This document shows positions 1 to 7,913 of a DNA stretch of 64,000 bases, in pieces. The notes beneath the pieces were generated by a model that was not told the DNA's origin, ran no database searches, and worked only from the letters and a program-made list of their open reading frames with translations. Numbering within the stretch: position 1 is the stretch's first letter; the number at the start of each line of letters is the position of its first letter. Origin of the DNA: Pseudomonas arsenicoxydans. Its GTDB lineage: Bacteria > Pseudomonadota > Gammaproteobacteria > Pseudomonadales > Pseudomonadaceae. The stretch is taken from NCBI RefSeq assembly GCF_006438915.1, contig NZ_RCZE01000001.1, positions 482,325-546,324 on the forward strand, read 5' to 3'. The position numbers and the translations under genes are program-made.

Positions 1-1252
1 CGCAAATAATCGCCACATAGTAAGCAGGCCCCATCGGGCTTTCCTTCAGCAGCAACGTCACTACCATCGGCGTCAAACCACCGAAAATCGCGTAAGCCAG
101 GTTGTACGAGAACGACAACCCGCTGAACCGCACCACCGCCGGGAAGGCCTTCACCATCACGTACGGCACCGCGCCGATGGTGCCCACCAGCAAACCGGTC
201 AAGGCGTACATCGGGAACAGCCAGTCCGGGTGATTGAACAGGCTGTGATAGAACGTCCACGAGCTGATCAGCAGCGCTGCGCTGCCAAACACGAACACCC
301 GCCCGGCACCAAAGCGATCCGCCAGCGCGCCGGAAGTCACACAACCCAGGCTCAGGAACACAATCGCCAGGCTGTTGGCCTGCAACGCCGTGGTCGGCGA
401 GAAATGGTAAACGGTCTGCAACACGGTCGGGGTCATCAGGATGACCACGATGATGCCGGCGGACAGCAGCCAGGTCAGCAGCATGGAAATCAGGATCGCC
501 CCGCGATGGTCGCGCAACACGGCGCGCAGCGGCACTTCTTCGGCCAGGGCTTTGCGCAGTTGCAGTTCGGCGAACACCGGGGTTTCGTGCAGCCAGCGGC
601 GCAGGTACACCGAGAACAGGCCAAACACGCCACCGAGCAGGAACGGGATCCGCCAGGCGTAATCCGAGACTTCCACGGGGGTGTAAAGGCTGTTGATCGC
701 CGTGGCGACCAAAGAGCCCAGCAGAATACCCGCCGTCAGACCGCTGGTCAGGGTGCCGCAGGCGTAACCGATATGCCGTTGCGGCACGTGTTCGGAAACG
801 AAGACCCACGCGCCCGGCACTTCACCGCCAATCGCCGCGCCTTGAATCACCCGCATCAGCAGCAACAGGATCGGTGCCCACATGCCAATCTGCGCGTAAG
901 TCGGCAGCAAACCCATGATCAGGGTCGGCACCGCCATCATGAAGATGCTCAGGGTGAACATCTTCTTGCGCCCCAGCAGGTCGCCGAAGTGCGCCATGAC
1001 GATGCCGCCCAATGGCCGCGCCAGGTAGCCGGCAGCGAAAATGCCGAAGGTCTGCATAAGACGCAGCCACTCGGGCATGTCCGCCGGGAAGAACAGTTTG
1101 CCCACCACCGTGGCGAAGAACACGAAGATGATGAAATCGTAGAACTCCAGCGCACCGCCCAGGGCAGACAGCGATAAAGTCTTGTAGTCGTTACGAGTCA
1201 ACGGACGTGCGGGTTGAGTCGGCTGCGCGATGCTCGAGGGCGCTGTGGTCAT
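1..1252 (-). CDS. MHS-family MFS transporter (partial, C-terminus off the window)
   Basis: Translating the minus strand from the ATG at 1252 gives an open frame to the window edge (about 417 residues, no stop). It starts MTTAPSSIAQPTQ and then reads GALEFYDFIIFVFFATVVGK, a first helix typical of the metabolite:H+ symporter family. A loop 2-3 signature follows (YLARPLGGIVMAHFGDLLGR). Many hydrophobic helices follow, with a second half beginning after a cytoplasmic loop rich in charged residues (LRRWLHETPVFAELQ). These features indicate a 12-helix inner-membrane proton symporter for an organic acid or osmolyte. The substrate cannot be told from the sequence. The gene is monocistronic at this end, with no close neighbour upstream. 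Confidence 0.9.
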   Translation of the reverse strand, partial: MTTAPSSIAQPTQPARPLTRNDYKTLSLSALGGALEFYDFIIFVFFATVVGKLFFPADMPEWLRLMQTFGIFAAGYLARPLGGIVMAHFGDLLGRKKMFTLSIFMMAVPTLIMGLLPTYAQIGMWAPILLLLMRVIQGAAIGGEVPGAWVFVSEHVPQRHIGYACGTLTSGLTAGILLGSLVATAINSLYTPVEVSDYAWRIPFLLGGVFGLFSVYLRRWLHETPVFAELQLRKALAEEVPLRAVLRDHRGAILISMLLTWLLSAGIIVVILMTPTVLQTVYHFSPTTALQANSLAIVFLSLGCVTSGALADRFGAGRVFVFGSAALLISSWTFYHSLFNHPDWLFPMYALTGLLVGTIGAVPYVMVKAFPAVVRFSGLSFSYNLAYAIFGGLTPMVVTLLLKESPMGPAYYVAIIC

Positions 1253-1615
1253 GGCAAGGGCTTCTCTTATAGTCGAATCTGCAACCTCAACAACGCTGGC
1301 GGAGGCTTGGGCAGGTCCGGCACCATAACAAATTGTTCGAAAAAGCACATAGAGGTGCGTTTTTGACGGTCAAAATGAGAACCCGGCGGTCGTCTCGGAG
1401 TCTACCGACCGATATACTCGGGATCTTGCAACAGTTTGAAAGGGTTGCTGTGCGAAGACGCTGCTGGCTCTACCAGTCGATTTCGCAGAGTTTCCCTTTA
1501 GGCGCCTTAGAAAAACGTGACGAACGTAGTATGTTCGGGGCTGAATCGTTTTTCTTGAAAGCGGCTATTCACCTGAAGTACCAACGAAGAGTCACGGGTC
1601 AGAGGCACCCCCGGC
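1253..1615. other. Intergenic region between MFS gene and thioesterase gene
   Basis: This is a 363-base divergent intergenic stretch. It holds the promoters of two outward-facing genes. I see no strong palindrome, RNA gene or repeat in it. Open frames crossing it lack family features and a good ribosome-binding site. Confidence 0.5.
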
Positions 1616-2020
1616 ATGATAGAGCTCGAACAAGAAGATCCAATCCCGCAAGGCGACCTGGCCCTGCAAATCACCGCGCTTCCTCGCGAAACCAACGGCT
1701 TCGGCGATATTTTCGGCGGCTGGCTGGTGGCGCAGATGGATTTGGCCGGCACCGCCATGGCCAGCAAAGTCGCTGGCGGGCGCGTCGCGACGGTTGCGAT
1801 TGATCGCATGGCGTTTCTGGTCCCGGTTGCGGTGGGCGCTCAGCTCTCCTTTTATACCCAGGCCCTGGAAATCGGCCGTAGCTCGATCAAGATGATGGTC
1901 GAGGTCTGGAGCGACGATCCGCTGTCCAGTGAGTGGCGTAAAGTGACTGAAGCGGTGTTTGTGTTCGTCGCCATCGACGGCAGCGGCCGTACTCGCTCGG
2001 TTCCGCCTCGCGCGCGTTAA
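1616..2020 (+). CDS. Acyl-CoA thioesterase, YciA-like hotdog protein
   Basis: This 134-residue single hotdog domain hydrolyses acyl-CoA thioesters in the cytoplasm. The family's loop and helix signature is plain: N-GFGDIFGGWLVAQMD at about residues 27-42, with the conserved Asp at the end of the helix. It is followed by VATVAIDRMAFLVPVAVG, the usual second strand region. The length fits the YciA group (about 130 residues). The ATG follows GGCACCCCCGGC with only a weak ribosome-binding site, but no better start lies in frame. It stands 57 bases upstream of the mutarotase gene on the same strand, so the two may be co-transcribed, though their roles are not obviously linked. Substrate preference is not visible. 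Confidence 0.88.
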   Translation: MIELEQEDPIPQGDLALQITALPRETNGFGDIFGGWLVAQMDLAGTAMASKVAGGRVATVAIDRMAFLVPVAVGAQLSFYTQALEIGRSSIKMMVEVWSDDPLSSEWRKVTEAVFVFVAIDGSGRTRSVPPRAR

Positions 2021-2077
2021 ACGCCGCGGCGGTTTTGCGGTCCATTGCAGTCATTGTTCCCGATCGAGAGTTGCCCC

Positions 2078-2977
2078 ATGAACACGCCCAACGTTGAAGC
2101 CGTGAAACTGGACGAACTGAACTGCTGGCGCATCCGCCACGGTCAGGCCGAATTGCTGGTCGCCCAGCAAGGCGCGCACATCCTCAGTTATCAATTGGCC
2201 GGCCAACCGCCGCTGATCTGGCTCAACGACGAGGCCGTGTTCAAGACCGGCAAGAGCATCCGCGCCGGCGTGCCGGTGTGCTGGCCGTGGTTCGGCAACT
2301 TCGCACGCAACCCGCAGAGCGTTCAGGCGATGCGCGTCAGCAATGAAGCGCCGAGCGCCCACGGTTTTGTCCGGGCGATGGATTGGGAGCTGGGCGGCAT
2401 CGAGGCCGAAGGCGAAAGCCTGAAGGTGGAATTTGTCCTGCCCTACCCTGAAGGTGGCTTTGCGGAGTGGCCTCACCAGGTGGATTTGAAGCTGAGCATT
2501 CGTCTGGATGAGCAATTGCATATCAGCCTGACCAGCCACAACCAAGGCACTGACACCGTCACCCTCAGCCAGGCGCTGCACAGCTATTTCGCGGTCAGCG
2601 ATGTACGCAACGTGCACGTTGAAGGGCTGGATGGCTTGAGCTACATCGAAACGCTGGATGACTGGAAAACTGTCACTCAGACCGGTGACCTGCTTTTTAC
2701 CGGCGAGACCGATCGCATTTACCTCGATCCCCCGACGACGCTGAGCATCGTCGATCCGGCGTGGGAACGGCGGATCGAGCTGACCAGCAGCGGGTCGCGC
2801 GCAGCGGTGATCTGGAACCCGTGGATCGAACGTGCGGAGGCTTTCAGCGACATGGCCGACGATGGCTGGCAGCGCATGCTATGCATCGAGACGGCGAATG
2901 TGATGGGTGATGTGGTGACGCTGGCGCCGGGTGCAAGCCATACCCTAGGCGTGAGCATCGCCAGCAAATCCCTCTAA
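2078..2977 (+). CDS. D-hexose-6-phosphate mutarotase (YeaD-like)
   Basis: This 299-residue galactose-mutarotase-fold enzyme is expected to interconvert the alpha and beta anomers of glucose-6-phosphate and related sugars. Seen motifs: SIRAGVPVCWPWFG near residue 70, SAHGFVRAMDW near residue 96 (the catalytic His/Arg segment), and SQALHSYFAVSDV near residue 170 with the second conserved His. The C-terminal part has VIWNPW and MLCIETANV, as in YeaD. I chose the ATG at 2078, eleven codons inside the longest frame, because CGAGAG stands seven bases upstream and the protein then begins in the usual place. It ends just before a REP repeat. Confidence in the family is high; the exact substrate is inferred from the family. 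Confidence 0.9.
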   Translation: MNTPNVEAVKLDELNCWRIRHGQAELLVAQQGAHILSYQLAGQPPLIWLNDEAVFKTGKSIRAGVPVCWPWFGNFARNPQSVQAMRVSNEAPSAHGFVRAMDWELGGIEAEGESLKVEFVLPYPEGGFAEWPHQVDLKLSIRLDEQLHISLTSHNQGTDTVTLSQALHSYFAVSDVRNVHVEGLDGLSYIETLDDWKTVTQTGDLLFTGETDRIYLDPPTTLSIVDPAWERRIELTSSGSRAAVIWNPWIERAEAFSDMADDGWQRMLCIETANVMGDVVTLAPGASHTLGVSIASKSL

Positions 2978-2990
2978 CACTGCAAAACCA

Positions 2991-3082
2991 ATGTGGGAGC
3001 GGGCTTGCTCGCGAATGCGGTGTGTCAGGTGACATTAATATCAACTGACACTCCCTCTTCGCGAGCAAGCCCGCTCCCACAT
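2991..3082. repeat. REP-type inverted repeat pair
   Basis: Two inverted copies of the core GTGGGAGCGGGCTTGCTCGC flank a short variable centre, giving a 92-base hairpin-forming unit. It lies in the gap between the convergent mutarotase and DUF3299 genes. The same core recurs six more times in this window. Confidence 0.85.
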
Positions 3083-3090
3083 TTGAATCT

Positions 3091-3627
3091 CTACAGATCT
3101 GATTCCTTCACCACTCGCACCTTCGCCGCGTCCAGCGCATACGCCGCGTCGGCCAGGTCGTTGTTGACCTTCTCGATCTTCAACGTGCCGGTTACCCACA
3201 GCGGCGTGTAGATGTCATCCAGCTTCAACCCTTTCGGATAACGCACCAGCACCAACTGGTTTGGTGGCGGCGGTGGCACGTGGATGCAGGCGCCCGGGTA
3301 CGGTACGAGGAAGAACAGCGTGCTGCGGCCCTTGGCGTCGGACTCCAGCGGCACCGGATAACCCCCGATGCGGATGTTCTTGTCGTTCATCGATGGCACG
3401 GTCTTGGTCGAATACATCACCGCCGGCAAGCCCTTGCTCTGCCTCATGCCGCCCTTGGCGGTAAAGGTGCCATCGCCTTCAGGGGAGTTGTGGTCGATTT
3501 CGGGCATCGCTTCGAGGGCTTTCTGATCCGACTTGGGCATCAGTTCCAGCCAATCGGTTTCCGGCAGTTCGCCGGCATGGGCCAAACCACTGCCCAGGAA
3601 AAGGAGAGTCAACAGAAGACGGCGCAT
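3091..3627 (-). CDS. DUF3299 domain protein, exported
   Basis: This 178-residue protein starts with a signal peptide (MRRLLLTLLFLGSGLAHA, cleavage likely after AHA). The mature part matches the DUF3299 family as I know it: WLELMPKSD near the start, IRIGGYPVPLE, and FFLVPYPGACIHVPPPPPNQ with the single Cys-His pair. The function is unknown. The family is periplasmic and is often found beside metal or ABC export genes, but here its neighbours are a mutarotase (convergent) and the YeaQ-type gene upstream. Ribosome-binding site on the minus strand: a purine run about eight bases before the ATG. Family assignment is by motif recall. Confidence 0.8.
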   Translation of the reverse strand: MRRLLLTLLFLGSGLAHAGELPETDWLELMPKSDQKALEAMPEIDHNSPEGDGTFTAKGGMRQSKGLPAVMYSTKTVPSMNDKNIRIGGYPVPLESDAKGRSTLFFLVPYPGACIHVPPPPPNQLVLVRYPKGLKLDDIYTPLWVTGTLKIEKVNNDLADAAYALDAAKVRVVKESDL

Positions 3628-3715
3628 TGAGGTGCTCGGTAAAGGAAGGGCGATAAGTCGCCGAGCATTCTAGCCCTCTCTGCATGCGGCGCAGAGGGGG
3701 CTTTGTCGCTTTGGA

Positions 3716-3961
3716 TCAGTTCTTTTTGATCAGGCCGTAGATCACCAGCAACACCACCGCGCCCACCAGCGCACCGATAAAGCCTGCGCCTTCGCCCGCG
3801 TGATAGATGCCCAGAGCCTGGCCGCCGTAAGTGGCCGCCAACGAACCGCCGATACCGAGCAGGATGGTCATGATCCAGCCCATGCTGTCATCGCCCGGTT
3901 TCAGGAACCGAGCCAGCAGGCCGACGATCAAGCCGATAAAGATGGTTCCGATAATTCCCAT
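3716..3961 (-). CDS. GlsB/YeaQ/YmgE-type stress-associated membrane protein
   Basis: This 81-residue inner-membrane protein has three hydrophobic helices and glycine-rich turns: GIIGTIFIGLIVGLLARFL, MGWIMTILLGIGGSLAATYG and GFIGALVGAVVLLVIYGLI. The pattern GLIxGxLAR...G is the transglycosylase-associated (YeaQ/YmgE) family hallmark. The start at 3961 is set by AGAGGG seven bases upstream; the longer frame to 4033 begins inside a hairpin and has no site. In other bacteria these proteins respond to envelope or osmotic stress. The molecular role is unknown. Confidence 0.88.
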   Translation of the reverse strand: MGIIGTIFIGLIVGLLARFLKPGDDSMGWIMTILLGIGGSLAATYGGQALGIYHAGEGAGFIGALVGAVVLLVIYGLIKKN

Positions 3962-3986
3962 GGCATTTCCCTCTGATTGAATGGCT

Positions 3987-4025
3987 GTGTCCTGTCTCAC
4001 CAACCGTATGGGTGAGACAGGACAC
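3987..4025. repeat. Perfect 15-bp inverted repeat upstream of the YeaQ-type gene
   Basis: The arms GTGTCCTGTCTCACC (3987-4001) and its exact complement (4011-4025) are separated by nine bases. The repeat lies 26 bases upstream of the start codon at 3961, in the gap after purK. There is no T-run on either strand, so it is not a standard terminator; it could be an operator or an mRNA leader hairpin. Confidence 0.6.
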
Positions 4026-4111
4026 CTAGCCAAAGCCTAGTCAGACTTTGGCATCCTGCCATGAGAGAACGGCGGCCCCTGAATGGTTCCGCCGCTGCCA
4101 CATGAAACTAT

Positions 4112-5194
4112 TTATTCGGCGATGAGTGCTTCGACCTTGAGGATCTGTGCCGCCAGCGTCTCGCGGTCTGCACAGCGCAGGTTGGCGTGACCGACCTTGC
4201 GACCGGTCTTGAACGCCTTGCCGTAGTGGTGCAGATGGCAGTCGGCAATCGCGATCACCTTCTCAACCGGCGGTACAACACCGATGAAGTTAAGCATCGC
4301 GCTCTCACCGATTTTGGCCGTCGAACCCAGCGGCAGACCGGCAACGGCCCGCAGGTGGTTTTCGAACTGGCTGCACTCGGCGCCTTCGGTAGTCCAGTGC
4401 CCGGAGTTGTGTACGCGCGGGGCGATTTCGTTGGCCTTGAGGCCACCGTCAACTTCAAAGAATTCAAACGCCATGACGCCGACATAATCCAGCTGCTTGA
4501 GCACGCGGCTGGAATAGTCTTCTGCCAGGGTTTGCAGCGGGTGATCAGTGCTGGCCACGGACAGCTTGAGGATGCCGCTGTCGTGGGTGTTGTGAACCAG
4601 TGGATAGAATCGGGTTTCGCCATCGCGAGCACGCACGGCGATCAGCGACACTTCACCAGTGAACGGCACGAAGCCTTCCAGCAGGCAGGCAACGCTGCCC
4701 AGCTCGGCGAAAGTGCCGACCACATCTTCAGGTGTTCGCAGCACTTTCTGGCCCTTGCCGTCGTAACCCAGGGTGCGGGTTTTCAGCACGGCCGGCAGAC
4801 CGATGGAAGCCACTGCGGCATCCAGATCGGCTTGCGACTGAATGTCGGCAAACGCCGGGGTGGGAATCCCCAGGTCCTTGAACATGCTCTTCTCGAACCA
4901 GCGATCACGAGCAATACGCAGCGCTTCGGCGCTCGGATAGACCGGGAGGAATTGCGACAGAAACGCCACGGTTTCAGCCGGGACACTTTCGAACTCGAAG
5001 GTCACCAGATCGACTTCATCGGCCAGCTGGCGCAGGTGATCCTGATCGCCGTAATCGGCCCGCAGGTGTTCGCCCAACGCGGCTGCGCAAGCATCCGGCG
5101 CCGGGTCCAGGAAAGCGAAGTTCATACCCAGCGGGGTGCCCGCCAGCGCCAACATGCGACCCAACTGGCCGCCACCGATTACACCGATTTTCAT
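4112..5194 (-). CDS. purK: N5-carboxyaminoimidazole ribonucleotide synthase (PurK)
   Basis: This 360-residue ATP-grasp enzyme converts AIR, ATP and bicarbonate to N5-CAIR in purine synthesis. It opens with the nucleotide-binding-fold motif MKIGVIGGGQLGRMLALAG. It contains LKTRTLGYDGKGQ (the ATP-grasp glycine loop, about residues 138-150), EGFVPFTGEVS, and the metal/phosphate site ANEIAPRVHNSGHWT near residue 262. The start at 5194 (MKIGV) is preferred over a TTG three codons upstream, since GAGG stands nine bases before this ATG. It lies 11 bases after purE on the same strand, forming the classic purEK operon. Confidence 0.97.
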   Translation of the reverse strand: MKIGVIGGGQLGRMLALAGTPLGMNFAFLDPAPDACAAALGEHLRADYGDQDHLRQLADEVDLVTFEFESVPAETVAFLSQFLPVYPSAEALRIARDRWFEKSMFKDLGIPTPAFADIQSQADLDAAVASIGLPAVLKTRTLGYDGKGQKVLRTPEDVVGTFAELGSVACLLEGFVPFTGEVSLIAVRARDGETRFYPLVHNTHDSGILKLSVASTDHPLQTLAEDYSSRVLKQLDYVGVMAFEFFEVDGGLKANEIAPRVHNSGHWTTEGAECSQFENHLRAVAGLPLGSTAKIGESAMLNFIGVVPPVEKVIAIADCHLHHYGKAFKTGRKVGHANLRCADRETLAAQILKVEALIAE

Positions 5195-5205
5195 CGTCAA
5201 CAACC

Positions 5206-5697
5206 TCAGGCGATGCGTGGGTCTGGATTTTCCAGGACGCTGTCTGTCTGCTCAGCACGGAAAGTTTTCAGCACCGCGTGGAACTGCGGGTGCTTGGCGC
5301 CCAGGATACTCGCCGACAGCAGCGCGGCGTTGATCGCGCCAGCCTTGCCGATGGCCAGGGTCGCAACCGGGATGCCCGCCGGCATCTGCACGATGGACAG
5401 CAGCGAGTCGACGCCGGACAGCATTGCCGACTGCACCGGCACGCCCAACACCGGCAGGTGGGTCTTGGCCGCACACATGCCTGGCAAGTGGGCTGCGCCA
5501 CCAGCACCGGCGATAATCACCTCGATGCCACGGGCCTCAGCCTCTTCGGCGTACTGGAACAGCAGATCCGGGGTGCGGTGGGCAGAGACCACTTTCACCT
5601 CGTAAGGGATGCCGAGCTTTTCCAGCATATCGGCGGTGTGGCTAAGGGTGGACCAATCGGACTTGGAGCCCATGATCACGCCAACCAGTGCACTCAT
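5206..5697 (-). CDS. purE: N5-carboxyaminoimidazole ribonucleotide mutase (PurE)
   Basis: This 163-residue class I PurE moves the carboxyl group of N5-CAIR to give CAIR, the step after PurK. Signature segments: [10 protein letters not shown] near the start (phosphate loop), VVSAHRTPD near residue 38 with the catalytic His, and [13 protein letters not shown] near residue 72. Length and motifs are full. It is the first gene of the purEK operon. AGAAGAGG lies upstream of the ATG. The transcript leader carries a terminator-like hairpin (5745-5769) that may regulate the operon. Confidence 0.97.
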   Translation of the reverse strand: MSALVGVIMGSKSDWSTLSHTADMLEKLGIPYEVKVVSAHRTPDLLFQYAEEAEARGIEVIIAGAGGAAHLPGMCAAKTHLPVLGVPVQSAMLSGVDSLLSIVQMPAGIPVATLAIGKAGAINAALLSASILGAKHPQFHAVLKTFRAEQTDSVLENPDPRIA

Positions 5698-5744
5698 CGT
5701 CGTGCCTCTTCTCTCTGGGCGCCCGCAGGCGCGTCAAAAAACAA

Positions 5745-5769
5745 CAAGCCACGCAAAATGCGTGGCTTG
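5745..5769 (-). promoter_or_regulatory. Terminator-like hairpin in the purE leader (possible attenuator)
   Basis: The perfect 11-bp stem CAAGCCACGCA/TGCGTGGCTTG has a three-base loop. On the minus strand it is followed by TTGTTTTTT. It lies 48 bases upstream of the purE start, and no minus-strand gene lies upstream that it could terminate. A promoter-like GTATACT (plus-strand positions 5812-5819 read in reverse) sits about 45 bases further upstream, and a second GC stem (GGCC-TTC-GGCC) lies between. This arrangement fits an attenuator or a small leader RNA. It is inference, since no known riboswitch was recognised. Confidence 0.5.
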
Positions 5770-5826
5770 ATTGTACGAATTATGGCCAGTCACACCGGCC
5801 GAAGGCCGCGCAGTATACCTCAATGA

Positions 5827-6174
5827 AGCCGATAAAAAGCCCCTTGGCCGACCATCTGTCATGGATCACTAAAAGCCCCGATTGCTGACTCGGAAGTCAA
5901 CCAAAAAAACGCCTGGCCGTGGCAGTCGCATTGGCCTCTATAGCGCAAAAGCCTATAACTATTTTGTACTCCGAGTTCTAACGCCGATAACTCTTCAGAC
6001 ACATTACTGAACAACTTGAAACTTGCCACGCCATGCGACCAAACTTAACTTATAACTTCAAATAAAAACACCCCATAACTAAAAACCCCGTATCACCACA
6101 ACCGCAAACATTGTTACCCACAGACAAACAACAACCCACCGCTCTCCAGCGGCAAGTACATAAAGGACTATGAC
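5827..6174. other. AT-rich intergenic region upstream of the metzincin genes
   Basis: This stretch is clearly more AT-rich than the flanks and has no supportable gene. It contains the promoter region for the plus-strand protease gene and, at its left end, the purE promoter. A minus-strand 74-codon frame here lacks a ribosome-binding site and antisense-overlaps the protease gene. Confidence 0.5.
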
Positions 6175-6882
6175 GTGAACAAAGGCAAAACAAGTCAGAC
6201 CATCGATAAAATTAAAGATGGCAACATTGAAAAAAATGAAGTGGCGCAAAATGATGCGCTGACGCCAGCGCGACACAGACGTTCGCTGGCAAATGATGGT
6301 CAACCTGATCGCCCCAAAAAGCCTATTCTTTTACTCGTTTATATCCACGACGATCTTAATGATCACGATAAAGGCAAGCTCTATGACAACTACTTCTCCT
6401 GGCTGGAGACCGAACTTGAAGACATATCCGGCCGCGCAGTTACGGTTATTTTCAACTCTCAATCCACAACTCCGAAAATGACCAATTACAACTACAAAAA
6501 TGAAAACGCTGCAGAGGCCCTTCGCGGCTGGGAAAACAAGGTTAAAGAACTGAAATCGAAAGCGGATACAACATTCCCTTTCAATCCTAACCTGGACAAA
6601 TTTCTATTACTCACTCGTAACGGAATGAACAGCAGCGTCGCGGGAATCGCTTCCAATAGAGGTCAGAGCGCAATGGCGACGATCGATTCCTACCTGACGC
6701 CCGCTCACGAAATAGGTCATATGTTCGGTGCCACCCATGAAGATTCGGATATCGTCTACAACGGCTGGTGGCATGACACGATTATGAAATATGACGTTAA
6801 CTCTCCGGTTCGAGGTAATTACTACCATTTCAGCGAAAAGAACCGCGACAATATTCGCATCTATCTCAGTCAATTCGACTGA
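6175..6882 (+). CDS. Metzincin-type zinc metalloprotease, no signal peptide
   Basis: This 235-residue protein carries HEIGHMFGATHED at residues 178-190, a full metzincin zinc site (HExxHxxGxxH) followed by Asp. A methionine (DTIMKYD) about 20 residues later could be the Met-turn. The start is GTG at 6175, fixed by AAAGGA seven bases upstream; no upstream in-frame start exists before a stop. The N-terminus (MNKGKTSQTIDKIKDG) is hydrophilic, so it has no classical signal peptide. The first ~55 residues, with a basic RHRRS segment, could act as a propeptide. The homologous core begins at KPILLLVYIHDD. It is a paralogue of the next gene. Base composition is AT-rich compared with flanking genes, which suggests transfer. 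Target and export route are unknown. Confidence 0.72.
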   Translation: MNKGKTSQTIDKIKDGNIEKNEVAQNDALTPARHRRSLANDGQPDRPKKPILLLVYIHDDLNDHDKGKLYDNYFSWLETELEDISGRAVTVIFNSQSTTPKMTNYNYKNENAAEALRGWENKVKELKSKADTTFPFNPNLDKFLLLTRNGMNSSVAGIASNRGQSAMATIDSYLTPAHEIGHMFGATHEDSDIVYNGWWHDTIMKYDVNSPVRGNYYHFSEKNRDNIRIYLSQFD

Positions 6883-7194
6883 GATCCGCAAAAAACAATT
6901 TATCCCTGGGTGAAAGGCATTGACCTGTCTTTTACCCATCTGAGCAGCAAGGCAAGCAGCGCCGCCTCCAGATTGCGACGGAACGAGCGATATCCTGCGC
7001 TCTTCTGCGGGGATAAACGACAGGTCTCCCGCTGATATAAATCAATAAACGTTGGTTATTTATTCGAAGGTCCTGCACGTACCGCCTTCCGAAAAAATAC
7101 CAAGTAATGCCAAACCTATTTCAGCACCACTAACAAAAACCAGACATTGCCCTCTTAAAACTGACCGAGAGCGACACCCTCACGAGACAAATCC
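6883..7194. other. Intergenic region between the two metzincin genes
   Basis: These 312 bases hold no supportable gene. The stretch is AT-rich towards its right end and must carry any separate promoter for the second protease. No clear terminator with a T-run was seen after the first gene. Confidence 0.4.
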
Positions 7195-7869
7195 ATGTAC
7201 GCATTATCAAAACCTATCATTACTTTTATCCTCGCACTCATGATTCACTTGAGCGCACACGCTGTCGATACTCCAAACAAACTTAACGATGACCCTGCGA
7301 GTCCCATCCGGCTTTTTGCGATTTTCCACGACGATGTCCCAGCCGCGAAACGAAGCACGACCTACGTAGATCATATCCGCCCTTTCACCGCTGAATTCGA
7401 GAACATTACCGGTCGAAAAATTCAGGTTATCTTTGATCGAAACAGACCTCCCTATACCAACTTCAACTATAAGTCTGAAGACCAAAGCAACATGTTTGAA
7501 GGCTGGAAAAAGCTCGCGTGGGAGTATCGAAAACTACGACATGACCTCAATGAATTCCCAATCTCAAGCAATGACCGAATACTGTTGATCACCAACGACT
7601 TCATTAGCGGTGGCCCGGTATTTGGCGGCGTGGGCGGTATCGCAAACGAACCCGGAACGGCCGCCATTGCTTCGCTCGATTTCAAACAGGCGATCGGGCA
7701 TGAACTGGGACATACGTTCAATGCCGCCCATAAAGAAGGCGAAGTACTTTATAACGGCTGGTGGTGCGAAACGTTCATGTTCGAACCCTTGCCCGTTCGA
7801 TCGAATTGTTTCGTCTTTAGCGAAGGCAACAGGAAACGCATAAAGGACTATGTCGACAGCCGGTACTGA
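7195..7869 (+). CDS. Secreted metzincin-like zinc metalloprotease (paralogue)
   Basis: This 224-residue protein begins with a signal peptide (MYALSKPIITFILALMIHLSAHA, cleavage likely after AHA). Its core aligns with the preceding protein: PIRLFAIFHDD, NITGRKIQVIF, TNFNYKSEDQ and VLYNGWWCET. The zinc site at residues 169-181 is HELGHTFNAAHKE. It keeps all three His and the Glu, but the metzincin Gly is replaced by Asn. MF in ETFMFEP is a possible Met-turn. Two cysteines (WWCET and SNCF) could form a disulfide in the periplasm or outside. The ribosome-binding site is CGAGA before the ATG. It is a tandem duplicate that has diverged in its export signal. Function is not known. Confidence 0.72.
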   Translation: MYALSKPIITFILALMIHLSAHAVDTPNKLNDDPASPIRLFAIFHDDVPAAKRSTTYVDHIRPFTAEFENITGRKIQVIFDRNRPPYTNFNYKSEDQSNMFEGWKKLAWEYRKLRHDLNEFPISSNDRILLITNDFISGGPVFGGVGGIANEPGTAAIASLDFKQAIGHELGHTFNAAHKEGEVLYNGWWCETFMFEPLPVRSNCFVFSEGNRKRIKDYVDSRY

Positions 7870-7913
7870 AACTTGCCATAGGGCACGAGATAACGCTCGC
7901 GCCCTATGGCGCC

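Noticed and set aside
1333..1803. 156-codon frame upstream of the YciA-type gene
   Set aside because: It overlaps the thioesterase gene in another phase and is Arg-rich without domain features.
4187..5605. 472-codon plus-strand frame opposite purK and purE
   Set aside because: It crosses two real convergently read genes and their gap, with no motif or ribosome-binding site.
6079..6303. Hydrophobic 74-codon minus-strand frame near the first metzincin
   Set aside because: It has no ribosome-binding site and overlaps the protease gene antisense. The hydrophobic look comes from AT-rich sequence.
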